A stretch of 64,000 bases of DNA from an uncultured Muribaculaceae bacterium (GCA_910586995.1 CAJUKZ010000008.1:1-64000); one strand, 5' to 3'. Positions 8,399 to 17,915 are shown, numbered from the stretch's first letter. Made by a program: numbers and translations. Notes: a model not told the origin generated them from the letters alone.

Positions 8399-8447
8399 AT
8401 TGCAAAGTTATATACATGGATTGATATATGCAAGTGTATATAAGTAA
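8388..8447 (+). CDS. possible 19-residue leader peptide
   Basis: ATG followed by 18 codons and TAA encodes M-K-N-T-L-Q-S-Y-I-H-G-L and so on. It sits behind the AT-rich block TTAACCTTAAATCTAATACC, which looks like the leader placed before many Bacteroidales start codons. No larger gene follows on the plus strand, so if functional it would be an orphan. The same bases form the promoter region of the minus-strand candidate RNA. Weak call. Confidence 0.2.
   Translation: MKNTLQSYIHGLIYASVYK
8403..8433 (-). promoter_or_regulatory. promoter of the candidate small RNA
   Basis: On the minus strand, TTG (8431-8433), a 20-base spacer and TAACTTTG (8403-8410) together match the Bacteroidetes -33/-7 consensus well. 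Confidence 0.5.
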
Positions 8448-8621
8448 AACGATGCAATATTAACATAATTTTAATATGCAAAGCTCAATATGATCTCTAT
8501 ATGGTGGCAATATTCTATATTTTGCCTGAATTTGTGGCAAAATGTCATGTATTAATTTGGCAATATGGTTTTCGATCTCTGTGCCCGCTTAACTGTCGTT
8601 AACCTTGTGCAGGCAGTGAGA

Positions 8622-10133
8622 TCAAGACTTGTCATTTAATCCTCGCGTGTCCCATGACGGATGTGCCGGATCTTCGGCCACAAGGGCTTCAGCAAGGTCT
8701 ATATCCAAGGCATCAGCAAGCATTCTGCCGTATTCTTTGTCGGCGTTGTGGCAGGCACGGACATGTCTTTGTTTAATAAATAAAGGGACGCCCTGCATTT
8801 GTGAGGCCGTGTTGTCGCACGTAGCTTTCTTATCATCGGCACTCATAAGACGCCATAGTTTGCCCGGTTGTGTGTAGTAATCGTCATCATACTCACGCTC
8901 ATTATAGTTATATAGATCGCCGTGTAGCTGCATGGGAGGCTCTTTGCGCGATGGTGTATCCTGCCATTCTCCATAGCTGTTTGGTTCGTATGCTATTGTC
9001 GATCCATAGTTTCCGTCGGTGCGCATCTGCCCGTCGCGGTGGTAGGCATGGAACGGGCATTTAGGCTGGTTTACGGGAATGAGATTATGGTTGACACCAA
9101 GCCTATACCGTTGGGCATCTCCATAAGAGAACAAGCGGCCTTGAAGCATCTTGTCGGGAGAAAAACCGATTCCGTCTACAATGTTGGTCGGATTGAATGC
9201 AGCCTGCTCAATCTCTGCGAAGAAATTCTCAGGATTACGGTTTAGTTCCAGTATGCCAACGTCGCGTAGAGGGAAATCTTTGTGATACCATACTTTAGTG
9301 AGGTCAAATGGATTGATATGATATTTCTTTGCCTCGTCTTCAGTCATAAGCTGTACTTGTAGTTTCCATTTAGGGTAGTCGCCTCGTTCTATGGCCTCGA
9401 ATAAATCACGCTGATGTGATTCGCGATCCTTTGCTACTATGGCCTCTGCTTCTTTGTCAGTCAGATTTTTTATACCCTGCATGGTTCTGAAATGAAACTT
9501 CACCCATGTACGTTTGTTGTCCTTGTTTATGAAACTGTAGGTATGACTACCGAATCCATGCATATGGCGGAATGATGCGGGAATGCCTCTGGGCGACATG
9601 GTTATTGTGATCTGATGGAGAGCTTCGGGTAGCAATGTCCAGAAGTCCCAGTTTGCTGTCGGGTTGCGCATTCCGGTACGTGGATCGCGTTTTATGGCAT
9701 GGTTGAGATCTGGAAATTTGAGTGGGTCTCTTAGAAAAAATACTGGTGTATTATTGCCGACAAGATCCCAGTTTCCCTCGTCGGTATAGAATTTCATGGC
9801 AAATCCGCGTATATCGCGTTCGGCATCCGCCGCACCGCGCTCCCCGGCTACGGTCGAGAACCGGACCAGACAAGGGGTCTGTTTTCCTATTTCAGAGAAA
9901 ATTGAAGCACGGGTGAATTCCGTGATATCATTTGTGACGGTAAATCTTCCGAAAGCACCTGATCCTTTGGCATGCATACGTCTTTCAGGGATAACTTCGC
10001 GGTCGAAGTGAGCTATTTTTTCAAGATACCAGGGATCTTGTACTGTAATAGGACCGCGCACACCTGCGGTCTGAACATTTTGGTTGTCGGCGATCGGGCG
10101 CCCGTTTTCAGCGGTCAGTCTTTTCTTATCCAT
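8622..10133 (-). CDS. katA: heme catalase
   Basis: Cytoplasmic monofunctional catalase splitting hydrogen peroxide to water and oxygen. I take the ATG at 10133 (M-D-K-K-R-L-T-A-E-N-G-R-P), giving 503 residues, the size of small-subunit catalases. The open frame extends upstream without homology. The catalytic His is H54 in R-R-M-H-A-K-G-S-G-A-F-G, the active-site Asn lies in V-G-N-N-T-P-V-F-F-L-R-D (N127/N128), and the heme-ligand Tyr is in R-L-F-S-Y-G-D-A-Q-R-Y-R-L-G near residue 336. It stands alone and is divergent from queA. In Bacteroides, catalase is under peroxide-sensing control, but no operator could be named here. Confidence 0.97.
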   Translation of the reverse strand: MDKKRLTAENGRPIADNQNVQTAGVRGPITVQDPWYLEKIAHFDREVIPERRMHAKGSGAFGRFTVTNDITEFTRASIFSEIGKQTPCLVRFSTVAGERGAADAERDIRGFAMKFYTDEGNWDLVGNNTPVFFLRDPLKFPDLNHAIKRDPRTGMRNPTANWDFWTLLPEALHQITITMSPRGIPASFRHMHGFGSHTYSFINKDNKRTWVKFHFRTMQGIKNLTDKEAEAIVAKDRESHQRDLFEAIERGDYPKWKLQVQLMTEDEAKKYHINPFDLTKVWYHKDFPLRDVGILELNRNPENFFAEIEQAAFNPTNIVDGIGFSPDKMLQGRLFSYGDAQRYRLGVNHNLIPVNQPKCPFHAYHRDGQMRTDGNYGSTIAYEPNSYGEWQDTPSRKEPPMQLHGDLYNYNEREYDDDYYTQPGKLWRLMSADDKKATCDNTASQMQGVPLFIKQRHVRACHNADKEYGRMLADALDIDLAEALVAEDPAHPSWDTRGLNDKS

Positions 10134-10287
10134 ACAATCATAATTTAAAATGTCAATATAGAAACATTCTCTAAAACAGTCGGAAAGGGTAGATTGTTTT
10201 TGCTTGAAGTATTGTAACTTGAGGTTCTTATATGGCAACGGCGTGTATTTATTCCAATAATCTTGTCTATATTTCAAGTATTCTGTC

Positions 10288-10295
10288 TAACTTTG
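10288..10295 (+). promoter_or_regulatory. -7 box of queA
   Basis: TAACTTTG lies 22 bases before the queA start codon. A TTG at 10263-10265 is 22 bases upstream of the box, slightly beyond the usual spacing. Confidence 0.45.
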
Positions 10296-10317
10296 TATTG
10301 CATAAATACATTCTAAG

Positions 10318-11538
10318 ATGAACGATATACGCGAAATACGGATTGATGACTTTGATTATGATTTGCCTGACGGAAAAATTGCAAAACATCCGTTACAGCA
10401 AAGAGATGCATGTAAATTGCTGATGCGCAGTGCCGGCGGAGAAGTCAGCACACATATCTTCAATGAATTGCCGGAACTCTTGCCTGACAATGCAATGCTT
10501 GTCTACAATAATACCAGAGTCATAAATGCCCGTTTGCGTTTTTCAAAAGGAGGTCCCGGAGGTGCTTCAATAGAGATATTCTGTCTCGAACCATCTCGTC
10601 CGTCTGACTACGAACGCTGCTTTGCCTCAACAGAGAGTTGCGATTGGGTCTGTTTTGTCGGAAACTCAAAGCGTTGGAAAAGCGGTAGCCTGGAGATGAT
10701 CCTGAATATAGGTCCGGAAGAAGTGCGTCTGAGCGCTGAACGCGTGGAGCGTATGGGAAATGCCTCAATTGTGCGTTTTTCATGGAATGGAGGCGTTTCT
10801 TTCAGCCGCATAATTGAAATGGCAGGAGAGATACCTATTCCTCCTTATCTCAATAGATCGACTGAAGCTACGGATACGACTGATTATCAAACCGTATTCA
10901 GCCATATAGAGGGTTCAGTGGCAGCTCCTACAGCCGGTCTGCATTTTACAGAAGATCTGCTTGCGCGCTTGGATGCAGGTGGCATACGAAGGCGTGAGGT
11001 AACATTGCATGTAGGAGCAGGAACATTTCAGCCGGTGAAAACCGAAGATATAGGCCATCACGGTATGCACAGTGAATTTTTTGCAGTGTCGCGCCAGTTG
11101 ATAAACGAGCTTTCGGCAAGTGATGAGAAGGGTTATATTGTGGCTGTGGGTACTACATCTGTACGCACACTCGAGAGCCTGTATCATGCCGGATGTCTTG
11201 TCTATTCAGGCATGTGGGATGGGGAAGTCGGCCAGTGGTATCCATATGAATCCAATCATCCGCGTCTTACTGTATCGCAGAGCATGGCAGCCCTGCTTGA
11301 ATGGCTGGACCGGCATGGAAGCGATACATTCATAGGCACAACCAGACTGATGATAGCTCCTGGTTATAAATACAATGTTGTGAAAGGTATGGTCACAAAC
11401 TTTCATCAGCCACGGTCTACCTTGCTACTTCTTGTATGTGCCATGATCGGAAACGACTGGAAACGCGTGTATGAGTATGCGCTTGACCAGGAATATCGCT
11501 TCTTGAGCTATGGCGATGCTTGTCTGTTTTTGTCTTGA
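10318..11538 (+). CDS. queA: S-adenosylmethionine:tRNA ribosyltransferase-isomerase
   Basis: Transfers and isomerises the ribosyl part of SAM onto preQ1 in tRNA, making epoxyqueuosine at the wobble base of GUN-anticodon tRNAs. The 406-residue protein shows the family's opening D-D-F-D-Y-D-L-P-D-G-K-I-A-K-H-P, the N-N-T-R-V-I-N-A-R-L block, G-E-I-P-I-P-P-Y-L, T-V-F-S-H-I-E-G-S-V-A-A-P-T-A-G-L-H-F-T and, near the end, T-N-F-H-Q-P-R-S-T-L-L-L-L-V. All are intact. Its stop lies only three bases from the stop of the convergent M23 peptidase gene, leaving no room for a terminator hairpin between them. Confidence 0.97.
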   Translation: MNDIREIRIDDFDYDLPDGKIAKHPLQQRDACKLLMRSAGGEVSTHIFNELPELLPDNAMLVYNNTRVINARLRFSKGGPGGASIEIFCLEPSRPSDYERCFASTESCDWVCFVGNSKRWKSGSLEMILNIGPEEVRLSAERVERMGNASIVRFSWNGGVSFSRIIEMAGEIPIPPYLNRSTEATDTTDYQTVFSHIEGSVAAPTAGLHFTEDLLARLDAGGIRRREVTLHVGAGTFQPVKTEDIGHHGMHSEFFAVSRQLINELSASDEKGYIVAVGTTSVRTLESLYHAGCLVYSGMWDGEVGQWYPYESNHPRLTVSQSMAALLEWLDRHGSDTFIGTTRLMIAPGYKYNVVKGMVTNFHQPRSTLLLLVCAMIGNDWKRVYEYALDQEYRFLSYGDACLFLS

Positions 11539-11541
11539 TCT

Positions 11542-13272
11542 TCAGAAAACGACTTTATCGACAAATTCAGAACTATTGCCGGCCGCATCGGTCACATATA
11601 TCACAACCTCGTGCTGCTTTCCGGTGCGCGGGAATCGTTTTCCGTCTGGAGTGAAAGATAGCGTGGATGTTTTTCCGTCAAGTTCAAAGAGCGCGAATTT
11701 TCCGTCTATTTCACCTCTGTAGCTCTCTATTCCGCTGAGGTTATCGGATATGATATATCCAAGTTGTCTCTTGGATTTACGTATAGTTGGCGGAGTAGTA
11801 TCGGAAGTGATGGCATATTTTCCGAAATTGGTGATTTTTGCTGTAAGCTTTCCATTCTCGATGCGCGAAGCTACTGCGGCATCGCCACGTTTTCCTGATC
11901 CTATTCTTACGAGCACAAGTTTCTCCGGATTTATATCTTTAGGCAGATCCAGTTTTATTGATACGCCCCGGTGAAGCGGAATTGTATTATCTCCTATAGA
12001 ATGTATGTCTGAAAGATATTTACCGTTTGAAGCTGACGCTGAATATTTGAATCTGATGTCGTCATAAAGCGCTCCTGCCGGTATCTCAAGTTCCAAGCCG
12101 GGATTGGTGAACCTGAAATCTTTATCAAAGTGTACAAGAGAGCCATCCGGAGTGGCTTTGGCAACATTCATATTGCGTCCGTTGATTACGAATGGCGCTT
12201 TGGTCCGGTTTCCATAAGCATCCTCGAGGATGAATGCGCATTTGTAAGTTTTCTCACAGTCAATATCCAGAATGCCGGAGTTGTCGGTATCTATCATGTA
12301 GTACAGAGGATCAGACTGCGGTACATAAGTGGTCATCATCCATGATCCAGAACGGCGGAGGGTGGGGTAGTCTACAAGAGTGTGGACAGCTCTTGTGTCG
12401 TCGAAGCTGAAGCGGTCGATAGTACGTCGGTATACTTCTTTGCCGTCCACCTCAAGCGATAGATGTTTCACACCGTAAATGTTTGATGTTGAAGTCATCT
12501 TGTCGTAAGCTTTAATGGCGGGAGATACCTTACCCCAGGCTGTAAAAGATGGAACAGTCGCCGTTTTCTGAACTGTAGCAGGCGCTTCAACCTTTCCTTT
12601 ACCGCCTATGGCAAACAATGCAAGCGATCGTACTTCCGGAGCGGTATTGTCTTTAATTATATTCCGGAAATAGGGCATAGGATCTACAGCGTCGCCTGTG
12701 GCGGTATGCCTTACATCCATGTGTAGATGAGGACCGCCTGATGATCCTGAGTTGCCGCTTAATCCTATTGTCTCGCCTCTGCGCACAGGAATATCCTCTG
12801 GTGAGAAACTCATGTCGAGATTGAATGATTCGTCGCTGTACTGCTTGTCTTTGGCGATTTTGTCAATCTTGGGAGCAAATGCCTCAAGATGTCCGTACAC
12901 TGTGGTAAGACCTGTGCGCGGGTGGCTTACGTATACAGCCCGGCCAAATCCCCAAGGCGATACTGTGATGCGGCTTACGTATCCTGAATCGGCTGCAACG
13001 ACTTTGATACCAGTGCGTCCGCCGGTTTTGAAATCGAGTCCGGAGTGAAAGTGATTGTTGCGCAGTTCTCCGAAATTGCCGGATAACAGCAGTGGTGTAG
13101 GCAAGGAGGGGAGCGGGTTATGCAGATTGGCCACAGTAGGTCCGGTCACAGTATCTTCCACACCGAGAACTTTGGGATCATCAGCGTTGGATGAGCCGGC
13201 CGATGACCCGCATGCGCAGAATGCTCCGAACGACAAGGCGGAGAATATGAAGATTGGATTGATATATCGCAT
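11542..13272 (-). CDS. M23-family peptidase lipoprotein (LytM-like)
   Basis: Envelope zinc endopeptidase, probably cutting peptidoglycan crosslinks or assisting an amidase. The N-terminus is a lipoprotein signal ending at C21. The peptidase domain has the full zinc set: H76 and D80 in H-F-H-S-G-L-D, and H182/H184 in G-G-P-H-L-H-M-D-V. The protein is long (576 residues): after residue 210 comes a large beta-rich extension of unknown role that includes immunoglobulin-like stretches such as Y-R-R-T-I-D-R-F-S-F-D and a final segment on an unfolding sugar- or protein-binding pattern (D-N-L-S-G-I-E-S-Y-R-G-E-I-D-G). It is the last gene of a minus-strand cluster and follows the ClC gene by 45 bases. 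Confidence 0.92.
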   Translation of the reverse strand: MRYINPIFIFSALSFGAFCACGSSAGSSNADDPKVLGVEDTVTGPTVANLHNPLPSLPTPLLLSGNFGELRNNHFHSGLDFKTGGRTGIKVVAADSGYVSRITVSPWGFGRAVYVSHPRTGLTTVYGHLEAFAPKIDKIAKDKQYSDESFNLDMSFSPEDIPVRRGETIGLSGNSGSSGGPHLHMDVRHTATGDAVDPMPYFRNIIKDNTAPEVRSLALFAIGGKGKVEAPATVQKTATVPSFTAWGKVSPAIKAYDKMTSTSNIYGVKHLSLEVDGKEVYRRTIDRFSFDDTRAVHTLVDYPTLRRSGSWMMTTYVPQSDPLYYMIDTDNSGILDIDCEKTYKCAFILEDAYGNRTKAPFVINGRNMNVAKATPDGSLVHFDKDFRFTNPGLELEIPAGALYDDIRFKYSASASNGKYLSDIHSIGDNTIPLHRGVSIKLDLPKDINPEKLVLVRIGSGKRGDAAVASRIENGKLTAKITNFGKYAITSDTTPPTIRKSKRQLGYIISDNLSGIESYRGEIDGKFALFELDGKTSTLSFTPDGKRFPRTGKQHEVVIYVTDAAGNSSEFVDKVVF

Positions 13273-13317
13273 TATACTATTATATGTAAGTGAATGGAGG
13301 TTATACAGAAGTATGCG

Positions 13318-15129
13318 TCAGTCTTCGCAATAGTGGCGCAGTACCCGACGGTATGAGTTGAAAATCTTTGATTTTGATACGAATCCTACGTATTTGCCAT
13401 TGTCGACCACAGGCAGATTCCATGCACCTGTGTCATCGAACAGTTTCATCACTTTGTCCATCGGATAGCTTACGTCGATACATGCAGGAGGCATGGACAT
13501 GAATTTGCGTACATATAGACGTTTATAAAGGTCTGGACGGAACATGATGTTTCTTATTTCGTCGAGCAGCACGACTCCGAGCAGTTCTCCCTGATCGTTT
13601 AGTACAGGAAACAGATTACGCTTCGATTGCGATATTGTATCTACCATTTCCTTCAGGTTCATTTCAGGTTTTACGCTGAGAAAATCTGTTTCGATCACAT
13701 TGTTCACTTTAAGAAGCGTAAGTACAGCCTTGTCTTTATGATGCGTGAGCAATTCGCCACGGCGCGCCAGTCGCATGGTGTATATGCTGTAAGGCTCGAA
13801 TACCTTTATTGTACCATAGGCGATTGTGGATACTATAAGCAGGGGGAGGAATAGATCGTAGCCGCCGGTAAGTTCAGCCGTGAGGAAGATGCCCATAAGA
13901 GGGGCATGCATCACTCCGCTCATCACACCGGCCATACCCATGAGTGCGAAATTTTTGGTCGACAGTTCTACGTCCAGGCCTATGTGGTTTATCGTGTATG
14001 CAAACAGGAATCCTGACAGGCATCCTACATATAGCGAAGGTGCGAATGTTCCTCCCACGCCACCTCCACCGTTTGTGGCAGATGTGGCAAATGCCTTAGT
14101 AAGTACTACCAGGGATATGAACACTATGAGGAACCATATCATAGAGCCTTCGCGGTAGAAAATCGAACCGTTTACAATCGATGATGCATCTCCAGCCAAC
14201 AGCCCAATGATGCTTTCGTATCCTTCGCCATATAGGGGTGGGAAGATGAATACGAGTGAAGATAATATCACGCATCCGACAGCAGTCTTTGTCCAGGGAT
14301 TGTGCAGGCGTTTGAAAAATTTTTCCATCATGTTCATCACACGGGTGAAGTACAGCGACATGAGTCCGCAGAAGATGCCGAGCAATATCACGTATGGAAT
14401 TCGTCCGATGCCGAACGATTCGCTCTGTGCGAAGAAGAATTCAAAGTTATAGCCGGTATAGACGTATGCCAGGGTTGCGCTTGTTATGGATGCTATCAGC
14501 AGTGGCATTACTGAGACTGTAGTCAGATCGAGCATCAGCACCTCGAGCGTAAAGAGCATACCGGCGATCGGAGCCTTGAATATTCCAGCGATACCAGCCG
14601 CCGCGCCGCATCCTACGAGTATCATCAGTACTCTTGGGGATAATCTGAACATCTGTCCGAGATTAGAGCCAATGGCTGATCCTGTGTATACTATCGGGCC
14701 TTCTGCTCCAACTGATCCGCCGAAACCGATGGTGATGGAACTCGCTATTATGGATGTATACATGTTGTGTGGTTTCAGCCGGCTCTTGTTCTGGGAGATA
14801 GAATACAGTACACGTGTCACACCGTGGCTTATGTTGTCGCGCACGACATACCGGACATATAATGCAGCGATGACGACACCCATAGATGGATATAATATAT
14901 AGAGCCAGTTGCCTTCCTTGACTTCAAGTCCGGCAGTGAGAGACGAAGAAATAAGGCTTATCAGAAATTTTAGTAATATTGCAGCACCACCTGCCAGAAG
15001 GCCCACAAGCAGGGCGAGTATCAAGACGAACGTTTTTTCCTTGATATGGCGCTCACGCCATACTACGAAAGATATGAATCGTTCGCTTATGCGGCTGCGG
15101 AGTGTTGTCCGTTGTTCGGTGGATGTCAT
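13318..15129 (-). CDS. ClC-family chloride channel/transporter with CBS pair
   Basis: A 603-residue inner membrane protein. Residues about 35-440 hold the ClC fold with many hydrophobic helices. The gating glutamate is E143 in G-S-V-G-A-E-G-P-I-V-Y-T-G. The central G-A-A-A-G-I-A-G-I-F-K-A-P-I-A-G and the later G-G-V-G-G-T-F-A-P-S-L-Y-V-G motifs are also present. The C-terminal 150 residues form two CBS domains, which in this family bind nucleotides and tune gating. Whether it is a channel or a proton exchanger cannot be decided here. It lies between the M23 peptidase and the sugar transferase genes with short gaps, so the three are probably co-transcribed. Confidence 0.95.
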   Translation of the reverse strand: MTSTEQRTTLRSRISERFISFVVWRERHIKEKTFVLILALLVGLLAGGAAILLKFLISLISSSLTAGLEVKEGNWLYILYPSMGVVIAALYVRYVVRDNISHGVTRVLYSISQNKSRLKPHNMYTSIIASSITIGFGGSVGAEGPIVYTGSAIGSNLGQMFRLSPRVLMILVGCGAAAGIAGIFKAPIAGMLFTLEVLMLDLTTVSVMPLLIASITSATLAYVYTGYNFEFFFAQSESFGIGRIPYVILLGIFCGLMSLYFTRVMNMMEKFFKRLHNPWTKTAVGCVILSSLVFIFPPLYGEGYESIIGLLAGDASSIVNGSIFYREGSMIWFLIVFISLVVLTKAFATSATNGGGGVGGTFAPSLYVGCLSGFLFAYTINHIGLDVELSTKNFALMGMAGVMSGVMHAPLMGIFLTAELTGGYDLFLPLLIVSTIAYGTIKVFEPYSIYTMRLARRGELLTHHKDKAVLTLLKVNNVIETDFLSVKPEMNLKEMVDTISQSKRNLFPVLNDQGELLGVVLLDEIRNIMFRPDLYKRLYVRKFMSMPPACIDVSYPMDKVMKLFDDTGAWNLPVVDNGKYVGFVSKSKIFNSYRRVLRHYCED

Positions 15130-15151
15130 AATGCAATCTTTTTGATTTATA

Positions 15152-16582
15152 TTACATGCCTCTGCCGGCGAGTACGGTGCTTACGGTGTTGAGAAGAATC
15201 TTCATGTCCACGGCGAATGAGACATTGCCGACATACAGAAGATCGTAGCGTAGTCGTTCCACCATCTGATCTATGTTTTCGGCATAGCCATAGCGCACCA
15301 TCCCCCATGAAGTGATACCCGGACGTACCTGATGTATCAGTGAATAATAGGGTACGCGGGCTACAATTCTCTCAATATAATATTCGCGTTCCGGGCGTGG
15401 ACCGACCAACGACATTTCACCACGCAGCACGTTCCAGAACTGAGGTAATTCATCGAGTCTGTAGCGCCGCAGGGTGCGGCCGATGCGTGTGACACGCGAG
15501 TCGTCCGGGCTCGACAGTGCAGGGCCGGCAGCCTCTGCATCAGGGCGCATGGTGCGGAATTTAATTATCTTGAATGGCTTCTTATGGTAGCCTATTCTTG
15601 ACTGCCTGTAGAAGACCGGTGCATCCGGATTCTCTGCTTTGATCAATATTGCAATAGCAGTGAGTACAGGCGATAATATAGCAATGGATACAGCTGAGGC
15701 CACAATATCGCCGGCTCGCTTCAAGTTCTGTGTCAGCGGACTGATATCGGCGGCGGATACATCTGTCAGCAGCGGAACATTGGCAACGTCGGTCAGGCGC
15801 GGACGCATTGTAAGTAGTTGTGAGAATTCAGGACAGATGAATATGGCCCGGTCAAGAGGATAAAGTGTGGTGATAATCTTCATCTGCCGGTCAAGGCAAC
15901 CTGGTGTCCCGTCGGCCGGCACAAGCACGAAATTGCGTATTCCGTACATTCCGCAAATCTTTTTTGCCTCACTCAGAGGATATACCGGTATTCCTTCATA
16001 GCTATCCTCAAGATAATCCGATGTAGACAATATGCATGATACCTTCATTCCCCGCGATGGCCGTTCATGTATGCTTCTTGCCATAGCAAGGGCTTCTGCC
16101 GGATCGCCGACTACAGCCGTTGGGAAAATAACTTTTCCGCAACGTACTTTCCGCCTTGCCGTGTATGAAATTATACTCCTGAAGATGAATGTCATGCTGA
16201 ATAACAGTCCCCATAATATCAGCATTATTTCGTATGCTTTTAACCGTTCGGGGATATTGTCGTTCAGCAGTGCTATGAAATATATGCCGAGCATGGCAAT
16301 AAATGTGCTCATCATCGTGTTGACGAATTCATCGACACGCGATTTGAAGAACGGACGGTTGTAGTAGCCCGATAGTGCGTATAAAAATATTAAGGCGATT
16401 GGCACAATAATTTGGCCAATCAGAACCTGTTGTGACTGCATGAACACCCACATTGAACTGTGTGTGGTATATGCACCGGGTAGAGTGAGATAGCGCACGA
16501 TGTTGAATACAAACCACGCGATGCTACCCGACACAAGGTCGGTAGCGATATATTCGATGCGCAATCTCAGGCGTGGATTCAT
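15152..16582 (-). CDS. polyprenyl-phosphate sugar-1-phosphate transferase (WbaP/WcaJ type)
   Basis: Initiating enzyme of a surface glycan: moves a sugar-1-phosphate from a nucleotide sugar onto undecaprenyl phosphate. The N-terminal third has about five membrane helices and is followed by a CoA-binding-like middle region. The C-terminal bacterial sugar transferase domain (from about residue 285, K-R-A-G-D-I-V-A-S) contains F-Y-R-Q-S-R-I-G, F-K-I-I-K-F-R-T-M-R, D-E-L-P-Q-F-W-N-V-L-R-G-E-M-S-L-V-G-P-R-P and V-R-P-G-I-T-S-W-G. Its start overlaps the stop of tsaC by four bases. No other glycan genes adjoin it, so it may serve a locus elsewhere. Confidence 0.93.
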   Translation of the reverse strand: MNPRLRLRIEYIATDLVSGSIAWFVFNIVRYLTLPGAYTTHSSMWVFMQSQQVLIGQIIVPIALIFLYALSGYYNRPFFKSRVDEFVNTMMSTFIAMLGIYFIALLNDNIPERLKAYEIMLILWGLLFSMTFIFRSIISYTARRKVRCGKVIFPTAVVGDPAEALAMARSIHERPSRGMKVSCILSTSDYLEDSYEGIPVYPLSEAKKICGMYGIRNFVLVPADGTPGCLDRQMKIITTLYPLDRAIFICPEFSQLLTMRPRLTDVANVPLLTDVSAADISPLTQNLKRAGDIVASAVSIAILSPVLTAIAILIKAENPDAPVFYRQSRIGYHKKPFKIIKFRTMRPDAEAAGPALSSPDDSRVTRIGRTLRRYRLDELPQFWNVLRGEMSLVGPRPEREYYIERIVARVPYYSLIHQVRPGITSWGMVRYGYAENIDQMVERLRYDLLYVGNVSFAVDMKILLNTVSTVLAGRGM

Positions 16583-17175
16583 TTACGTATGATTTTGAAG
16601 CGGCCGTCGGAATGGATTTTTATTATTGACGACGGCTTGTGTGGTGTGTCATCGTGTCTTGCAGTCTGGCACACATAGTCTGCTGAACTGATTATTGCTT
16701 CGGATATTTCCTTGAATGTCCTCGGAGTGGGAGAGCCGCTTATATTGGCTGAAGTGGAGACTATCGGTTTTCTGAACTTCTCGCACAGAGCCATGCAGAA
16801 ATTACTGCCGGACGGTACTCTTACAGCCATGCTGCCGTCCTCTGCCATCAGGTTGCGCGCGATAGGAGGAAGTGCATTATCGTAGATCACTGTTATGGGG
16901 GTGGTAGCCAGTTCGGTCAGTTCAATCGCTACCTCCGGTATGCTGTCTATGTATTGCTGAAGCATATCAGTGCCGGACATAAGTGTGATCAGAGCCTTGG
17001 CATCGGGACGTTGTTTTATCTGGAATATTTTGGTTACAGCTTTCTCGTTTGTGGCGTCGCAGCCTAAGCCCCAAACGGTGTCGGTGGGGTAGAGGATTAT
17101 TCCTCCTTTGCGGAGTATATCCGTGGCGCAGTCTATGTCGAGTTTTTCTGATGCGGATAATTTGTTGTATATCAT
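16579..17175 (-). CDS. tsaC: L-threonylcarbamoyladenylate synthase (Sua5/YciO/YrdC)
   Basis: Makes threonylcarbamoyl-AMP from threonine, bicarbonate and ATP for the t6A modification of ANN-decoding tRNAs. The 198-residue protein is a single YrdC domain: G-G-I-I-L-Y-P-T-D-T-V-W-G-L-G-C-D near residue 28-44, K-I-F-Q-I-K-Q-R-P near 50, and the S-T-S-A-N-I-S-G-S-P-T-P signature near 140. The short length means it lacks the Sua5 C-terminal domain. It overlaps the following sugar transferase by four bases and begins two bases after the stop of the porin-like gene, so translation is likely coupled. Confidence 0.95.
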   Translation of the reverse strand: MIYNKLSASEKLDIDCATDILRKGGIILYPTDTVWGLGCDATNEKAVTKIFQIKQRPDAKALITLMSGTDMLQQYIDSIPEVAIELTELATTPITVIYDNALPPIARNLMAEDGSMAVRVPSGSNFCMALCEKFRKPIVSTSANISGSPTPRTFKEISEAIISSADYVCQTARHDDTPHKPSSIIKIHSDGRFKIIRK

Positions 17176-17177
17176 GA

Positions 17178-17888
17178 TCAGCGAAGCCTGAAGTTATATC
17201 CGAAAGTTACTATGATCGACGATCCGCGTGAAGCACTGAATACGTCGCGTTTTTTGTCGGGAAAAATATTGCCGATGCCGAAATAGTAGCGAGCCTCGAA
17301 TGTGATGGAATGGCGGGGGCGGATATAGAATTCGCATCCTGCTCCACCGGTGATACCATAGTCGAAGCGCTTGCTGACATCCATTCTCATCTGATCGAGC
17401 ATTCTGTTCTGATCGGGGAATCCTTCTACACTGCCGGGATTGCGGTAGTCAAAATCAGCCGTGATTTTGTCAGAAATCATATATCCGGCCTGAGGTCCGA
17501 GGTTTACAAATCCCTTGAATCTGCGTCCACCGAAGTAGATATGTGTGAGAAGCGGTATTTCTATATATGTCAGTACGCGGTTATACTTGAAGTCTGCACC
17601 CTTGAAGTCTTCGCTCCATCCGCGCTGACTGAGGTTAAGTTCGGCGATAAGTCCGAAATTCTTTTGCTCTGCATAGCGGAATGTAGCACCCATTGTAATT
17701 CCCGTCACCATTTTTTGCTGTACTGATGGCACGAAAGTCATGCTTGAGAGTGTCATACCCGCATGTCCGCCTACTGATACATGCGCGCGGTAGTGTTCCT
17801 GAGCAGATATTTCCGTAGATGTGGCTAAGCACAGGGCTACGGCTGTAGTCATACTGAATAAAAAAGACTTCAGATTCATTGCTGACAA
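17178..17888 (-). CDS. PorT-like outer membrane beta-barrel protein
   Basis: A 236-residue exported protein with a signal peptide ending near E-I-S-A-Q. The frame opens M-S-A-M-N-L-K; the second Met at 17879 gives a more usual signal peptide. The rest alternates polar and hydrophobic residues with aromatic girdle residues and ends in a strand I-V-T-F-G-Y-N-F-R-L-R, typical of Bacteroidetes outer membrane barrels (beta-barrel/PorT family). The G-P-Q-A-G-Y-M-I-S-D segment matches that family. Function unknown. It lies 27 bases downstream of the LysM protein and may work with it in the envelope. Confidence 0.8.
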   Translation of the reverse strand: MSAMNLKSFLFSMTTAVALCLATSTEISAQEHYRAHVSVGGHAGMTLSSMTFVPSVQQKMVTGITMGATFRYAEQKNFGLIAELNLSQRGWSEDFKGADFKYNRVLTYIEIPLLTHIYFGGRRFKGFVNLGPQAGYMISDKITADFDYRNPGSVEGFPDQNRMLDQMRMDVSKRFDYGITGGAGCEFYIRPRHSITFEARYYFGIGNIFPDKKRDVFSASRGSSIIVTFGYNFRLR

Positions 17889-17915
17889 GTTGTGTTCTGA
17901 TGTTTGAGGTGTATA

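Larger units (their letters stand above)
8216..8621. other. intergenic region between integrase remnant and catalase
   Basis: This 406-base AT-rich gap has no gene of normal size. It holds a candidate minus-strand small RNA with promoter and terminator (8331-8433) and, on the plus strand, a 19-codon ORF behind a conserved-looking leader (8388-8447). A hairpin TTTTGCC/GGCAAAA lies at 8520-8542, possibly part of the catalase 3' end region. Confidence 0.5.

Noticed and set aside
8500..8570. Three TGGCAA-like words spaced 20-30 bases, possible binding sites
   Set aside because: Spacing is irregular and the region is simple AT-rich DNA, so chance is likely.
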